Of a stretch of 64,000 nucleotides of DNA, positions 22,441 through 33,921 are shown piece by piece. Every line of letters starts with the position of its first letter. Position 1 is the first letter of the stretch. A program made the translations under genes and the position numbers. Source of the DNA: Lineus longissimus (Eukaryota; Nemertea; Pilidiophora; Heteronemertea; Lineidae); the NCBI RefSeq assembly GCF_910592395.1, contig NC_088311.1:8374501-8438500 (forward strand), in the 5' to 3' direction. Under the pieces are notes generated by a model. It had not been told where the DNA came from. It saw only the letters and a list, made by a program, of their open reading frames with translations, and made no database searches.

Positions 22441-25319
22441 TTGGCATGTCAAATGGTGATACGGCAGTTCAGCTCAAGATGGACTAGTGCTGATACTGTA
22501 ATGAAAGATTTGGAGTTTGGTTAGGTAACCATAAGTGGTTCCCTTGTGAACTTGAGGCGTTGTTTCCGTTGTCTACATGGCACGTTCCAACCATAGTCCA
22601 ACCGATGGGAACGTCCAATAAGCCAAACAAAGGTTAATTTTGTGCGTGGTGCGTAACAAGCGAACACAAAACTGGAAAAACTGCACAAGCCAACAGTCCA
22701 TGGATACGCAACTTTCGAAGACACAGTGGAAGACCCGTAGACCCTTCCCGTAGAGGGAAAGATTTAGAACTTCTCACAGCGAGGAGAAAGGTATTGGAAC
22801 AAGAAACAAATAGAATGGTAAATTACTAAATATAACGAAAACCACGCTCTTTGAAAAGGAAACACTTGCTTGCTTGGATATACATGTACAAGAAGATTTG
22901 GAATAAGAAAGACTTTTTGGATTTAGAGGGAATGTGAAGAGAGATCTGCTTCTTCGACGAAGAAGAAGAAATGGAAGGAAAACACTCGATTAGCTGTGAC
23001 AAAGAAAAACTTAGGCGAATTACATGCATTCTTTGACTGTGGGAAGTACATGTCACCAAGGACGATGTCTTCTCACATGGCTGAGGGTTAAACAGTTAGA
23101 ATTCTGATTTGCGAATGAAGTGAAGAACATGTAGATCATTTGCATTCAGGCAAGCGCTCCGCCAGAAGTACCTCGTTGTCCATTAAATCAAAATTGAATT
23201 GTCTCAGCCATGGAAGCATCTTTCAGTATACATTCATTAAAGGAACACGTTGATCAATGAAATGTTACTGTACAAGAAGATGGCCCAAACGAGCCCCACA
23301 TGGGACTAACAATACAAATGCGTTTATGCAAATCTATCTCAGATACTTAAGATTGTAGATATAAGCTAAATCGCTTTAAGTTGATTTAATCAAGTTGATT
23401 TGTCTCGTCTTCGTTGGATGGGAGCGATCAGACGATGTAATGGAGACTTTCGTACACATGCAGTGAATCAAAGGGCACAATACATGCTTTGACTGCACTG
23501 CTATGACCGTGTGTTTGGGTTTTTCATTTCGCTGAAGGAAAGAGTGCATATTGTGTTATCCAAAGCCATTACAAGAGCTCAACAATCTTTATTTCTAGAC
23601 ACAAATATGATATGTACTTCATCGTCAAATACAAATTTGTTCAAACCTGTACCTGTGAATTTTGAGAAAAGCACGTAGGCCTAGGAATATAAAAGAGTTC
23701 ATGCTATCCAAAAAAAAAGATTCAGGTCGAAACCGAAGTCATTTAGGCGTAGTGGAAATTTCGACGTTCTCAGCCTTGATCCTGAATGTTGAACTCCACT
23801 GCGCCGACCCAGACTACGTATGAGGGGAGCTCGGTTGCGGATGGAGTACCTCGATAGTTCAGAATGTGATGCTGAGATGTGCTTGATACATCTGCTTAGC
23901 TGAAGAGCTTTATCGCCATGTTTAGTTGCCCTTTTCAAATTATTATGGCGTGCGAATAAACCCATGATTTTCACGTAGGATTCGACTATGAATCAGAATT
24001 GCTTGTGCCAGACTACCTCTAATTCATTGAGATTTATTTGCCGTCTCACTCCAGAGTCATGCAAATTTCAGTAGTAATAGATCTTATTTTTGCATGAAGG
24101 GCTAATTTTAAGATACCAATTGGTATCCAGATGAAAATCAGCGCTTGATGTGTGCCAATATGCTTTAATTATATATTATGAACCACAGTATCCACGATTC
24201 ACTATAAATGAAACCTCTTCAAAACGCCATTGCTACTTCCAGTTAATTTTCCTCGGTTTTAAATATCGTGTGATCAGCATTCAAGAGAGAGGCAGCCCGG
24301 CCATAAATATCTTTAACTTTATTTATGATTCTTCTTTTGCATTGACTGACCGTATGTTTTTGGTGCTACAGGATTGATTTAGTGCTGAGTCGGCACTTTT
24401 TCACATCATTACAAATGCTTACGAGGTGTTGGCTTCAGCATACGTCATCTTGATGGCCATTGAGGAGAGTTTTTGTGCCGTGTTCAAGAATCTTAATTTC
24501 CCTATAGGAAATATTTCAATGGTGATTTGCGCTTTTACAATATGTGGTGAGATTTTTGTTGATTTTTGCCCATTTGGATGAAAATCCAATCTATATTAAT
24601 ATGGTTTATCTAATACAGAATGTAATGGATTCCACAGATTGCAACCCAGGAGTGCTGACCTACTTCTTTTAAAGATCGCGCGTTATATTTTACGTTTGTT
24701 CATTAACTATCAGGTCATCAATAATAACAGCTTTCAATCTTTGTGAACCGTTTATTGCTTCTTCTTGTCGCTTTATAGGAACAGGAAAGAAATGATGTAC
24801 TAAATATACCACAAGGTCATTGGCAATGTCTGAAGGTCACTCATGATACTTCTAAATGAATCGATCGCCAAGGGCTACACCATCAATTGATTTCCCCCAG
24901 GATTGCCAACTAAGTCATTGGTTGAACCCAATTTTCTATCTGGACATGCTTTGGTTGGTGCAGTAATTCGTCGCCCTTGTGTGGCGATATCACTGTCATT
25001 TGATGTGATTTATAGAACGTAACCAGGTTTTGTATTTTTTGAATCGAAGATACTGAATGAACTTTGATACTGATACTGTGACTCTTTTTACCTTTCAGTC
25101 GATTCGAGAAATGATGCCATGAGCTTCTGTGCATTCAACAGCTTGTGCTCTTCAAAGACATGCACATTCCACTTGTGCATTTTCTTACTGCGGTTGCCGC
25201 GAGGCAAGACGACTTTAGATTCAGTGGGTATTTGATGGTTCGAAGCACTCGCTAGCGCATTTGACGGGAAGCTGAAGAACCATCAAAAGAGACCAGCCTC
25301 ACCAGCAAGTTTTCTTCAC
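22441..25319. other. No supported gene
   Basis: Short frames only. GATACCAATTGGTATC at 24112-24127 is a perfect 16-bp palindrome. CTTCTTCGACGAAGAAG near 22948 forms a small hairpin. Confidence 0.5.
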
Positions 25320-25321
25320 TT

Positions 25322-25605
25322 ACCAAATAACCGCTGCGGCTGAACGTAGCTTTTCCGCTGTGGGAAAACATGAATTCAGGCCTCGGTACTGCAATGACCG
25401 AAAATGCTCCTGACCAGAATCTTTCAATGAATTTTCTGATGGAGTGTCGTTTCCCTGACTGAGCAACGGAACTGAAAATGGTGGAGCATGTTGATCCTTT
25501 GGGGAGGCACCTACATGTATAGCAGCATTTGTATGAATATGACGAATTGGATCGAATTGGAACCAGTCCCTTGGCATCTGGGTCAATCACATCAACCTTA
25601 CGCAA
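25322..25605 (-). CDS. Weak exon candidate with overlapping open frames
   Basis: On the minus strand two frames are open together (117 and 88 codons), and TTTG|GTAAGTGAAG at about 25321 is a near-consensus donor for either. The upstream acceptor side is poor, neither peptide shows a known motif, and overlapping frames argue against constraint on one of them. Confidence 0.13.
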
Positions 25606-26955
25606 CCTTGTGGCAGTGATGTTTGCTAGCCAATGGCAATTTCACGGCGTCTGAATCATAATGATGACCGTGATTGGTTATCGGTTCGTTGATCTGATGG
25701 ACGACTTACTAGTGAGGATAGGCAAATATGTACATTTTCGTGTGGCGTAGCCCTGGGTAAGGCACTTGAGAGAGTTTTCTCAAAGTCCTGGAAACGTCGA
25801 CTCGAGCTCATCTCCACTAGTTCAACACCATGATCAGAACGTCAAACAACTGGATAGGCATACGCTTTGAAAAATTAATAGGAAGCTTTCGCAAATCGCC
25901 CGAAAAGCCAACGTGAATGCCTATCTCAGTGTTTGACCTCCTTATAACGAAGGCGAAGATTGGCAAAAACTCCCTATTCTCTGTCATTGAAAACTCCTCG
26001 AAACCCAATACATATAAAAGAGCGCCCAAACATAGTCCTCCAAGTTATCAACACTCTTTCCGACAAATCTATATGCATACTCATCATAAAAACAAGATAT
26101 TGAATCGCACATAGATTACGTGGTTCCAACGTTTATTCGATGATTCATCCGCGTTGACAATTTAATCAGTAAATCTTCCCAATTACCAACCATTGTCGCG
26201 CTAGGATTACTCTCATCAAAACGATCGTCTGACAAAATTGACCCCCTGTGGGAGAACGAAAACAATGTCAGTGAACTAATCCTATTGGATATTTTAGATC
26301 GATAATGATTTTTGTCATTGCGGTGCACGGATCAAGTAGTTCACTTCAGACGTCACTGAATGTGGAGTATGACAATTGATTGACATTGATGAAATGCAAC
26401 AAGATATCGGGATGTTGTTGGCGGTTTTACAGAGCTTTTAGCCCACCAGTTTGCCAGGCCATCTCTATGCATATATGCATATATGAAGTAGAGCATTTTA
26501 CCTCATGATGTGGTTGCTGGTATCACAGGGCTTTTAATCCTCCCGCTTGCCATTCCTGATGCATACCCCATTCAGAAAATTATATAGATGATTTTTTGTT
26601 GTTGTTGTGGGCTTCAACTTCAAAACTGTAATGTATTTCATTGATTGCTATTTTGACTTTAACCGATTATTGGGCTGACAGTGTTTCTTCTCTTGGTTTC
26701 CACATCGAAGGAAACCCCCTGCTATAGTCCATAACACGACACTCCAGCCGAACTGATCAGGAGCACCGCTTCTGTATTCAACCCGTATGAAGAACAGCTC
26801 ACTTGCATGTGTTCACATTAAATTTTCAATTGGTATAATTGCTTTCGTTTTGGATATCGATTTTGAACGTCTAAAGGGAAATCCACGTTACTGATTACCA
26901 GTTCAAATATCTATGCAAAACAAATTGAAGATGATCTGGTTTGTGGTTATATGTA

Positions 26956-27170
26956 CCGTAAACCGATAAATTCTCGAGGGAGTTTTATTTTCACGATTTC
27001 GCGTGTAACCTAGATTCGTGAAAATAAAAATCTAGAAAAAATGTTTTTTGAAAAAGCGAAGGAAATTTCGTAATCGGCCATAACATATAAATCGTAAAAT
27101 TTTCGTTTTTATCAGAAATCTTCGCGAGAATCGCAAAAATAAGCCGGCGCAAAATGTTGGCGGTTTACAG
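26956..27170. mobile_element. Short TA-flanked inverted-repeat element, 215 bp
   Basis: The ends are CCGTAAACCG (26956-26965) and the complement of CTGTAAACCG (27161-27170), each bordered by TA (26954-26955 and 27171-27172). This is the arrangement expected of Tc1/mariner-type MITEs. Inside, TTTTATTTTCACGA (26983-26996) pairs perfectly with 27016-27029. The body is rich in TTCGCGA-like words. No transposase. Confidence 0.62.
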
Positions 27171-27204
27171 TACTTATTACTCCTGGTTTATGTCTTTACC
27201 CGCC

Positions 27205-27262
27205 ATTGCTGACAATAAACAACCATAACTGACAATAAACCTAGCAATAAAATCACAATAAA
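27205..27262. repeat. Short CTGACAATAAAC duplication in AATAAA-rich stretch
   Basis: CTGACAATAAAC occurs at 27209 and 27229, followed by two more CAATAAA words. These resemble polyadenylation signals on the plus strand and FOX-type sites (TGTTTAT) on the minus strand. No upstream coding exon supports a 3' end here. Confidence 0.5.
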
Positions 27263-30200
27263 TATTACCTCTTGGAGTCTCCAAGGCAAGTTATCAATAT
27301 TTCAACTCCTTATTCCATTTGGAAGGGGGCAGCTATGGTAAGAGTCAGTTGATAACCCTATAACCAGTGGGAGTCAAAAAAGCAGTGTTAATACTTGAAG
27401 GATAAATAACAAGGCAGTGTTTGTACATTGACACTGTCAACTCCGGAATGACCCGGTCGCAATTTTGACACCCTCTTCCCCTTGACATACTTGAGCCAAA
27501 TCCGACAAAATATTTTGAGATGTTTTAAAGCAGTAAAACCATCCTCGACTATTAAGCTGGTTGGTATATTTTATGCTTTAGTGACAGAGATGGGCACAAA
27601 GTTTTAAGAGAATTTCCAGCATGCGGCATCTCCATGTTTTTTCAGTTTAAGGACTCCGCCAGTCAAAACATCAAATATCTGACAGAACGACGACTAAAAA
27701 AGCCCTATCATATTCATCAAAGATAACATTTTAGATTTTGTTTAATGTAGAGGGTATCAGAAGATGTTTTTTTCATCCGCTTTTCAATCACTTTGTAACC
27801 ATATACATGTATTTATGATTTCATTCATACTGACAGCATTTTATTCACCAAGCTGTACTCAGATTTTGAAACAGAACCGTAGATCAAGGCCAGGTCCAAA
27901 TACTCTTCATCCATTTTTCAATCTCTACGTACATGGAAACCGTGAAATTATTTCGAGCGTTTCATTTTTTGCGAAAGAATCTGCCGATCAAATCAAAAAA
28001 GTTTTTTTAAGCACTCTAATTGTATTCTGGATGCATTAACCTTTACTTTTCGACGGCAAATTCAGCAGCTTTCAGCTCAGCGAACCTTTCACGGTTTAGT
28101 AACACTTGGTTTTCTCAAACTGAAGCATAATGAAGGGCATCTACCATCTCATCATCTCTGAACTAAGGTGACCTGGCCCAAGGCAAGCGCATCTTTAGAG
28201 TCTGCCATTCCTTTTAATCTAAATAAGCCTTGGGCGCACCATGATTGAAGTGAGCCCCATAAATCGACAGGGAACTATTATAGATATCCGAGATTTCGAA
28301 GAGTGTAACCGAGAAGTTAGAGAAGTTAATCATGGGGCATATTTCTTGTGTGAATACCTCAGTGCTTATTTTCATGAAATTGCTGTATCCGGCGCTTGTA
28401 AGTTTGCAGTATATAAGCGTTTGCAGCAGTTGATATCATTGGTGCGAGTTGCTGTATAAGAGAGGAACTAAATGAGGTATGCATTTTGATACAGAAAGGT
28501 GAACTCCCATTCTTACCACAAAGCAAAAGGGAAATGAACAGTAAGAAACTGCTATTTATTGTGAATACGATGCAAGTAACCTTAAAGGCTGTGTTCTTTT
28601 GTTTAATTCAAATCATGTCAATACGCATCATTTGTACAATGACATTGTGTATTTCGATATAGAAACACTACACATGCCCATTTTTATCGCACTGACGTAT
28701 CCGCACTTCGGCTATGCCTATTTCCGTTTACCGGCGGGCTACCTGAAAGCAATGTACACGAATGAACCCGACCTTTAAGGCCAAGTTCAGACTGATTTCT
28801 CTGAGGATTCCAGTCACCTCTGTCGCCTAATCCAGCATGTTGGCTGACACTGATAACTCCTAATGAAATGTGTGCAATGCATACCATGTAGAGCTGCTGC
28901 TAAGGGCAATTAAAGAACTTTCCTCCTACCAGTGTTAGAACACGATTGGTACGCCTTTCGTGTCCATTGTATTTATTGGTGGCTCAGAAAATAGAAATAC
29001 ATAATGCCACAGTGCAGTTATTGCAAATTATTGCATGAAAATTCGTTTCGAAACGTGCTCTTTTTATACATACATGTAGTAATCTGCCTACAAAACGGCA
29101 TTAATGAAATTGACATTCATTGCAGAATTATCAATTTTGAATTCGAAAATCTTTATACTTTACTTTGACGATACCGGTACAAACTACATCATATAAAAGT
29201 AAAACATGGTAACCAATGTGTTTTTAGAATATTCCATAGAAATGCATCAAAGCTCGATGGCCAACCAGCCTTGATTAGCTTGTAGTATTTGCTCCGAAGC
29301 CTTAACAAAACTTGCGGAGGAAATGAAATCTAAATGTGCTATGCCAGTGTTGCATTGAGGTTGTCACGAACCTGTCATGGGGAATAATAGCCCCCCAGGA
29401 CACACCACCGCCTGATAACAATGGGCTATGACTATCAACCGAAGCAGACATGTCCGTATGGAGTTAAACCAATAAATCTTGCAACCATGCTAATGATACC
29501 ATACTAAAACACGTTTATCATGTTTTTACCATAATATTACGAAAAAAATAGTTGTTGTTATATTTCATAAGAAATATGACTTAGTAGGATGTAATTTTTT
29601 ATTTTTACACCTTTCAAAAAAAGATATGTGATGTAAACACGACAACGTTCAGTGCATGGTTGTTAAGTATGCCTCCACAATATGTCTCTTAACGAGTTTG
29701 GCTCCAGCTACATTATTATGTATACCGATTATGACAACTTAAAGCTTCAGCAATTCCATTAAAAAAAAGTCATGCTGCCTCAGACTAATTAAACTATCCG
29801 ACAGTCTGGACTAACACTGACTTTTTTTTTTACAATAAACGCTATAATAGGTCCGTGGTCTCAATAATGATTTAGACAATGAAATATTACAGTCCATTTA
29901 AACGTTATTATTTGTTTATTTTTATCATTTTTATCATTATCACTACTATTGTTGTTTTGTCGTAACACTTTATCCTGTAAAACACCTAAAAAATGCTTGA
30001 CACTTTCCAATAAAAAATAACAACACTTTACATGTACACTGTACATCACCATGCATGAAAAACGCCACACAATCATTCTGATTCACCTAATTGTCCCAGA
30101 ATGCAATTAGCATCACTCTCTGCGTGTCAGTCAGTGCATCCATTTTCCCACAGTTCCCTTGGGTATGTCTGCATCTCATGTACCAATGCAATGTACATCA

Positions 30201-30409
30201 TTTATGCCCAATGACAATGGAACTGCTTTCATTAATAAAAATGTCATATTCTGAGCATAAAGTGCGTGCTGTAGTATGTTCATCAGCGCACGTTTAGTCA
30301 TTGATGTTTAGTGTGGTATAGGCCAACTGTGTAAAAACAATAGTCCAATGGTGTAATTTCCCCCAATTCATCAATCTAAAAAAAATTCCATTATTCTTTT
30401 TTGCTATAG
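27263..30409. other. No supported gene; AT-rich
   Basis: Contains poly-A/T runs (29821-29831) and a TTATT/TTTATC-rich low-complexity stretch (29900-29950). No splice-bounded open frame stood out. Confidence 0.5.
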
Positions 30410-30414
30410 GATGA

Positions 30415-30963
30415 ATTGGTGCCCCTCTATTCCTTGAACCAAGACTAGTCGGCACTTTAGGAACAGAATCTGGGGTGACTTCTGGTCAAATCGTCAATTC
30501 AGAAGATCAAAGTTCTACCCGACCAGCGTATACATTCGGAACCTCTTCTTCTCCTCCTTCAGTTAAGAGCATTGTACGTGGACTCACAGTTAGCTTTGGT
30601 GTGGACTCTTCCTCTACATATGGCCATGTGCAGATGACCCCTAAAGAGTTAAGCTCATCCATTCATGATTACTGAGCCAACAATTACATGAATGATACAA
30701 CAGTAGTGTCCTGTCTCATCCCCCAAGCTACATCTTCAATCAGTGGTTACACAATTGCGCCAGGTCAGACAAAGTTTCTCAGTTGTTTCTCGAACGCTCG
30801 TGAAAGAAAATTCTATTTTGACCACGGTTTACCAAATAAAATAAAATCATATCCAGTCAAATCACATTTTATTATTCTACCAAATATACGCAGACATATC
30901 ATGACACTTGTAACAGAAACATATAGTGAGCGATTCGTTTCTGCCTTGTATATCATTACTTGA
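30415..30963 (+). pseudogene. Possible decayed coding segment, one internal stop
   Basis: One frame stays open for about 183 codons except for a single TGA at 30673-30675. The first part is Ser/Thr/Pro-rich, like a disordered tail (GTSSSPPSVKSIVRG). The second resembles nothing I know. A good acceptor (TTCTTTTTTGCTATAG) ends at 30409, but in the phases it allows the exon would stop within 13 codons, and the long frame has a TGA at 30412-30414. AATAAA words follow at about 30836 and 31000. It could be an old pseudogene, a terminal exon with 3' UTR read in another frame, or chance. Confidence 0.18.
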
Positions 30964-32267
30964 CACAACTCAAAACAACACAAAAAAGTCTGTCAATAAA
31001 GAATTAATAAAGACGTGTCATTACATCTTGATGATACCAATGGGTCAAAGTTTTTTCCTGTAGCATGGAGTGATGCTGGGCAGACCAGAGACTGCACGCA
31101 CTTGTTCGTGAATAGATAGATGTCTTTCCGGTAGCCTTTGCACTTTGCTAAAATGTGTCATATTTCTGTATCCCAGAAGTGAGAAAGTACGAAGAAACAA
31201 GTTCTATAAGAGCTCAGAACCAGTCATCAGCACAACAGTTGTCGATTAAATGCCGAAAATGTTAGAGGTTAAATAAGCTAAAGTGGTTAAATCGAAGATG
31301 GTTTGTTTCTTATTAGCATTTGACAGCCACTATTGAATGCATCCTGCATGTCTTAACAACATCGACTGACAGACGCTTCCGTATTCCGTTTCCTTTAAAA
31401 GAAGTTTGGTGTAAGCACCACCTGAGGACAACAGCATGTTCATCCCTTTGTCTAGTGAGGTGTATTTAATGTTACATATCAGATGAAGTGTCTGTATTTC
31501 TCCGGGCATCTTACCTGTAAATTACATCGATATCTCTGGAGTGGCATGGAAGGTGTCATAAGTAATGAGTGATGCGTCTCCTTGTGTGTGCGATGATACG
31601 TCTAATAAAGGTATTTATTAGTAGGAAGGTCCTTAGTCGTTGGGATACAAGGCTGGTCTTACATTGTTTTAACCCTTCTCGTTGAAGGGTTTTGATGATT
31701 TTAGTGCAAGAACATAACTTTTTGAATGTTAAAATTTAGCAAAGTGATATATATGACACCTGCATGTATGAAGTGTGATGAATTGAACTTGGCTGTCCTA
31801 ATGCATTTCCTTCAGCCTCGTTGAGGTATGTGTATATCAGTCTCCTCATCAGCATTATTGAAATTCATATTCAGTGCGTATTTACAAAATATGGATTCCA
31901 AGTCCAATTTTCAAATTTCTGAACGAAAGGAGTAGGCATTTAACAAATTTTGTTTCAGTGCCAGAGGCCAAGGTTGAACATCACATGCCAGTCCATGTAA
32001 TCCAACACGGATTTTATGAACACCATCAGTAACACCAAAGCAGTAACCCGATCTGATTTGGAAATTAAAGAACCATTGCTCATCTATTGACAACAAACAC
32101 CTTCTAATCAAAACCATTTAATTTCATAGCTCGCAGCTGATCATTAAGTTTTAAACATAGTCGTATCCTGTTTCTGAAACACATCATTCAATGGTAATCG
32201 GGAAGGATGCCGTGCATATAGAGCATAACAAGGAAATTGGGAGTAAGACTTGCCGTTTTTATGATAG
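30964..32267. other. No supported gene
   Basis: Unique sequence with two AATAAA words near the left edge. A minus-strand frame of 68 codons (31911-32117) has no recognisable features. Confidence 0.5.
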
Positions 32268-32533
32268 GCTCACCTGTAAAATTTGGTCCGAGGAACCGAT
32301 GTATGCTTTCGGTACGTGCTATCAATATCAAGTACCATATACCATATTCCATAAAGGCACAGTGCTAGCCAAACCTCGGACTCAATTATACAGACTTTCA
32401 TAAAAACTGTGTAATACTTCGAATTTTTTTTGTATGAAAATGGGTATTTAATAAGCGAGTAAGAATTTGGTTGTGACAAAGCTGGCATAAACTGTTCCGA
32501 GTGATAGTATAAGCTCACCCGGGTGAGCTAAAA
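32268..32533. other. Segment bounded by AGCTCACC / GGTGAGCT words
   Basis: The left edge is GGCTCACCTG. The right edge is an exact 18-bp palindrome AGCTCACCCGGGTGAGCT (32512-32529). The edges form a 10-bp inverted repeat with two mismatches, so this may be a short transposable element. On the minus strand the same segment looks like an exon: acceptor GATTAGCTTTTAG, an open frame of about 87 codons, and donor TTACAG|GTGAGC. That frame has no recognisable domain. The splice-like words are the same sequences as the inverted repeat, so I favour a repeat origin. Confidence 0.35.
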
Positions 32534-32698
32534 GCTAATCTGATGTTCTGTAGTAATTCTATTTGGTGTCCACTGAGTTTGTTATCCTGTTTTCTACTAT
32601 ATATACTAAGGACATTATTAGACACGTTCGTTTGATGAGAAGGGAAATAAGCGCCATGACAATCTCCTTAGCAAAGAATAATGTGTGACAATCATCTA

Positions 32699-33118
32699 CT
32701 AATGGTATATCATCATGAGCCGTATTCCTGGAATACGCGTTTTTGTTAAATGTACAATGTACATGTATAAGCGCCGCGCAAACGACCCATTTACATGTAA
32801 ATCGCCGCTACCTATATGATTCAAATTGCTGCTATGAGAAACAAAAAGATATCTCCCGTCTGCGGCCGGGTAAAAACGGTAATCGATGGATTCCACTTTT
32901 ATCGCAGGTCGCAGCGATTTATTGCTCGTGTGCACCGCGCTTATAAGGAGAGGGTCAATGAATCCATCCGTAATGAGCTTTTGAATGTTGGTGTCGCACT
33001 CAGAGATAAACGATGACCGAGGCATTTCCAGTGTACACAGCCATATCAGCTGACCAAGGCTGATGACCATCGGAGCAGTCCATTGGTGTAATGTGAGCAG
33101 TGCATTTCCTCCCTGCAT
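32699..33118 (-). CDS. Unrecognised ATG frame, 139 codons
   Basis: The longest unique ATG-initiated frame in the window, in a locally GC-richer stretch just upstream of the promoter candidate at 33.7 kb. It has a hydrophobic segment near residues 15-30 but no known motif. It includes two TACATGTA words, which occur throughout the non-coding sequence, and the start context is weak (T at -3). The opposite strand is also open over much of the stretch (32816-33016). Probably not coding. Confidence 0.12.
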   Translation of the reverse strand: MQGGNALLTLHQWTAPMVISLGQLIWLCTLEMPRSSFISECDTNIQKLITDGFIDPLLISAVHTSNKSLRPAIKVESIDYRFYPAADGRYLFVSHSSNLNHIGSGDLHVNGSFARRLYMYIVHLTKTRIPGIRLMMIYH

Positions 33119-33734
33119 TAATTTGACAGACCCTCACCACAAGGGAGATTGTCCTATTAGGCCAGATAAGGAAATTACCTGTTTCTGTTTGGAGAACTGC
33201 GGCAACGAAGGGACAAGATTACCGCGATTACCGTCGCATGCCATAGAAATTGCAGGTATAGTAGCGATTTAAATCACTCGTTTGCGGGGCGCGTTACTAT
33301 CTTTGTGGAGGTAGCTTCCCGTGCTACAATAGCTTATCACGCAGACAATATAGGGTGGACACCCGGAGAATCTATCATGTGCGAAACAACATCGGCTGCC
33401 AAAACCTAGCGATGATTACACCGTGTGAAGGTGCAGTTCGAATAGCATTCCGCGATAATGAGGTCACTGCAGCTGCTGCCCTCTATTTCCCCATCGCTGA
33501 ATTACAGGCAATGTCGGACAAACATGCGGTTTCGTAATGGATTCAGGCTTTCTAACTAGGGCAGTTAGATTCAATCTGGCACATGTCCGAGTGTTGGAAA
33601 TACTACATAATTGTTCTGAATATTTCTCTCTCTGACTCTATGGTATCATTCATGCTAAAAACCATGCAGGGTCAAAGATAATTGACTTTGAAATAAGCTC
33701 AAATGCGTAGAAATAAGTGTCGATGTCCGACTGT

Positions 33735-33901
33735 CACGTGACTAAAACGTCATCAATATCTTATTCAAATGACCTTGTGAGCTAAATATAAATAGTAACG
33801 TCGCGGAATGCTATTAGACGGAGTACATCGTCGTTCGCACGGATAACTTACACTCCGGACGCAGTGGACTAGTCTTGTCGCCGTTAGGAGATAAAATTAG
33901 G
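33735..33901 (+). promoter_or_regulatory. TATA-box promoter and 5' leader candidate
   Basis: A CACGTG E-box (33735-33740) and a CRE-like AACGTCATC precede TATAAATAG (33787-33795). A start site would fall near 33815-33830. GGACG at 33857-33861 fits the DPE pattern if transcription starts at 33829. A leader of 70-85 nt then reaches an ATG in strong context. This is the best core-promoter arrangement I found in the window. Confidence 0.4.
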
Positions 33902-33921
33902 ATGGCGCAATGGACTGCCCA
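33902..33921 (+). CDS. Candidate first coding exon (M-A-Q-W-T-A..)
   Basis: The ATG has A at -3 and G at +4. After six codons and two further bases the sequence reads CCCA|GTGAGT, a good donor at 33922. The exon encodes only M-A-Q-W-T-A plus a split codon, so nothing can be said of the product. Its value is positional: it lies 107 bp after a TATA box. No downstream partner exon is identified with confidence; 42480-42572 and 48703-48946 lie on the same strand. Confidence 0.3.

Noticed and set aside
25252-25605. 117-codon minus frame as a gene
   Set aside because: Overlaps another open frame, has no ATG in good context, and shows no domain; kept only as a weak exon candidate because of one donor-like site.
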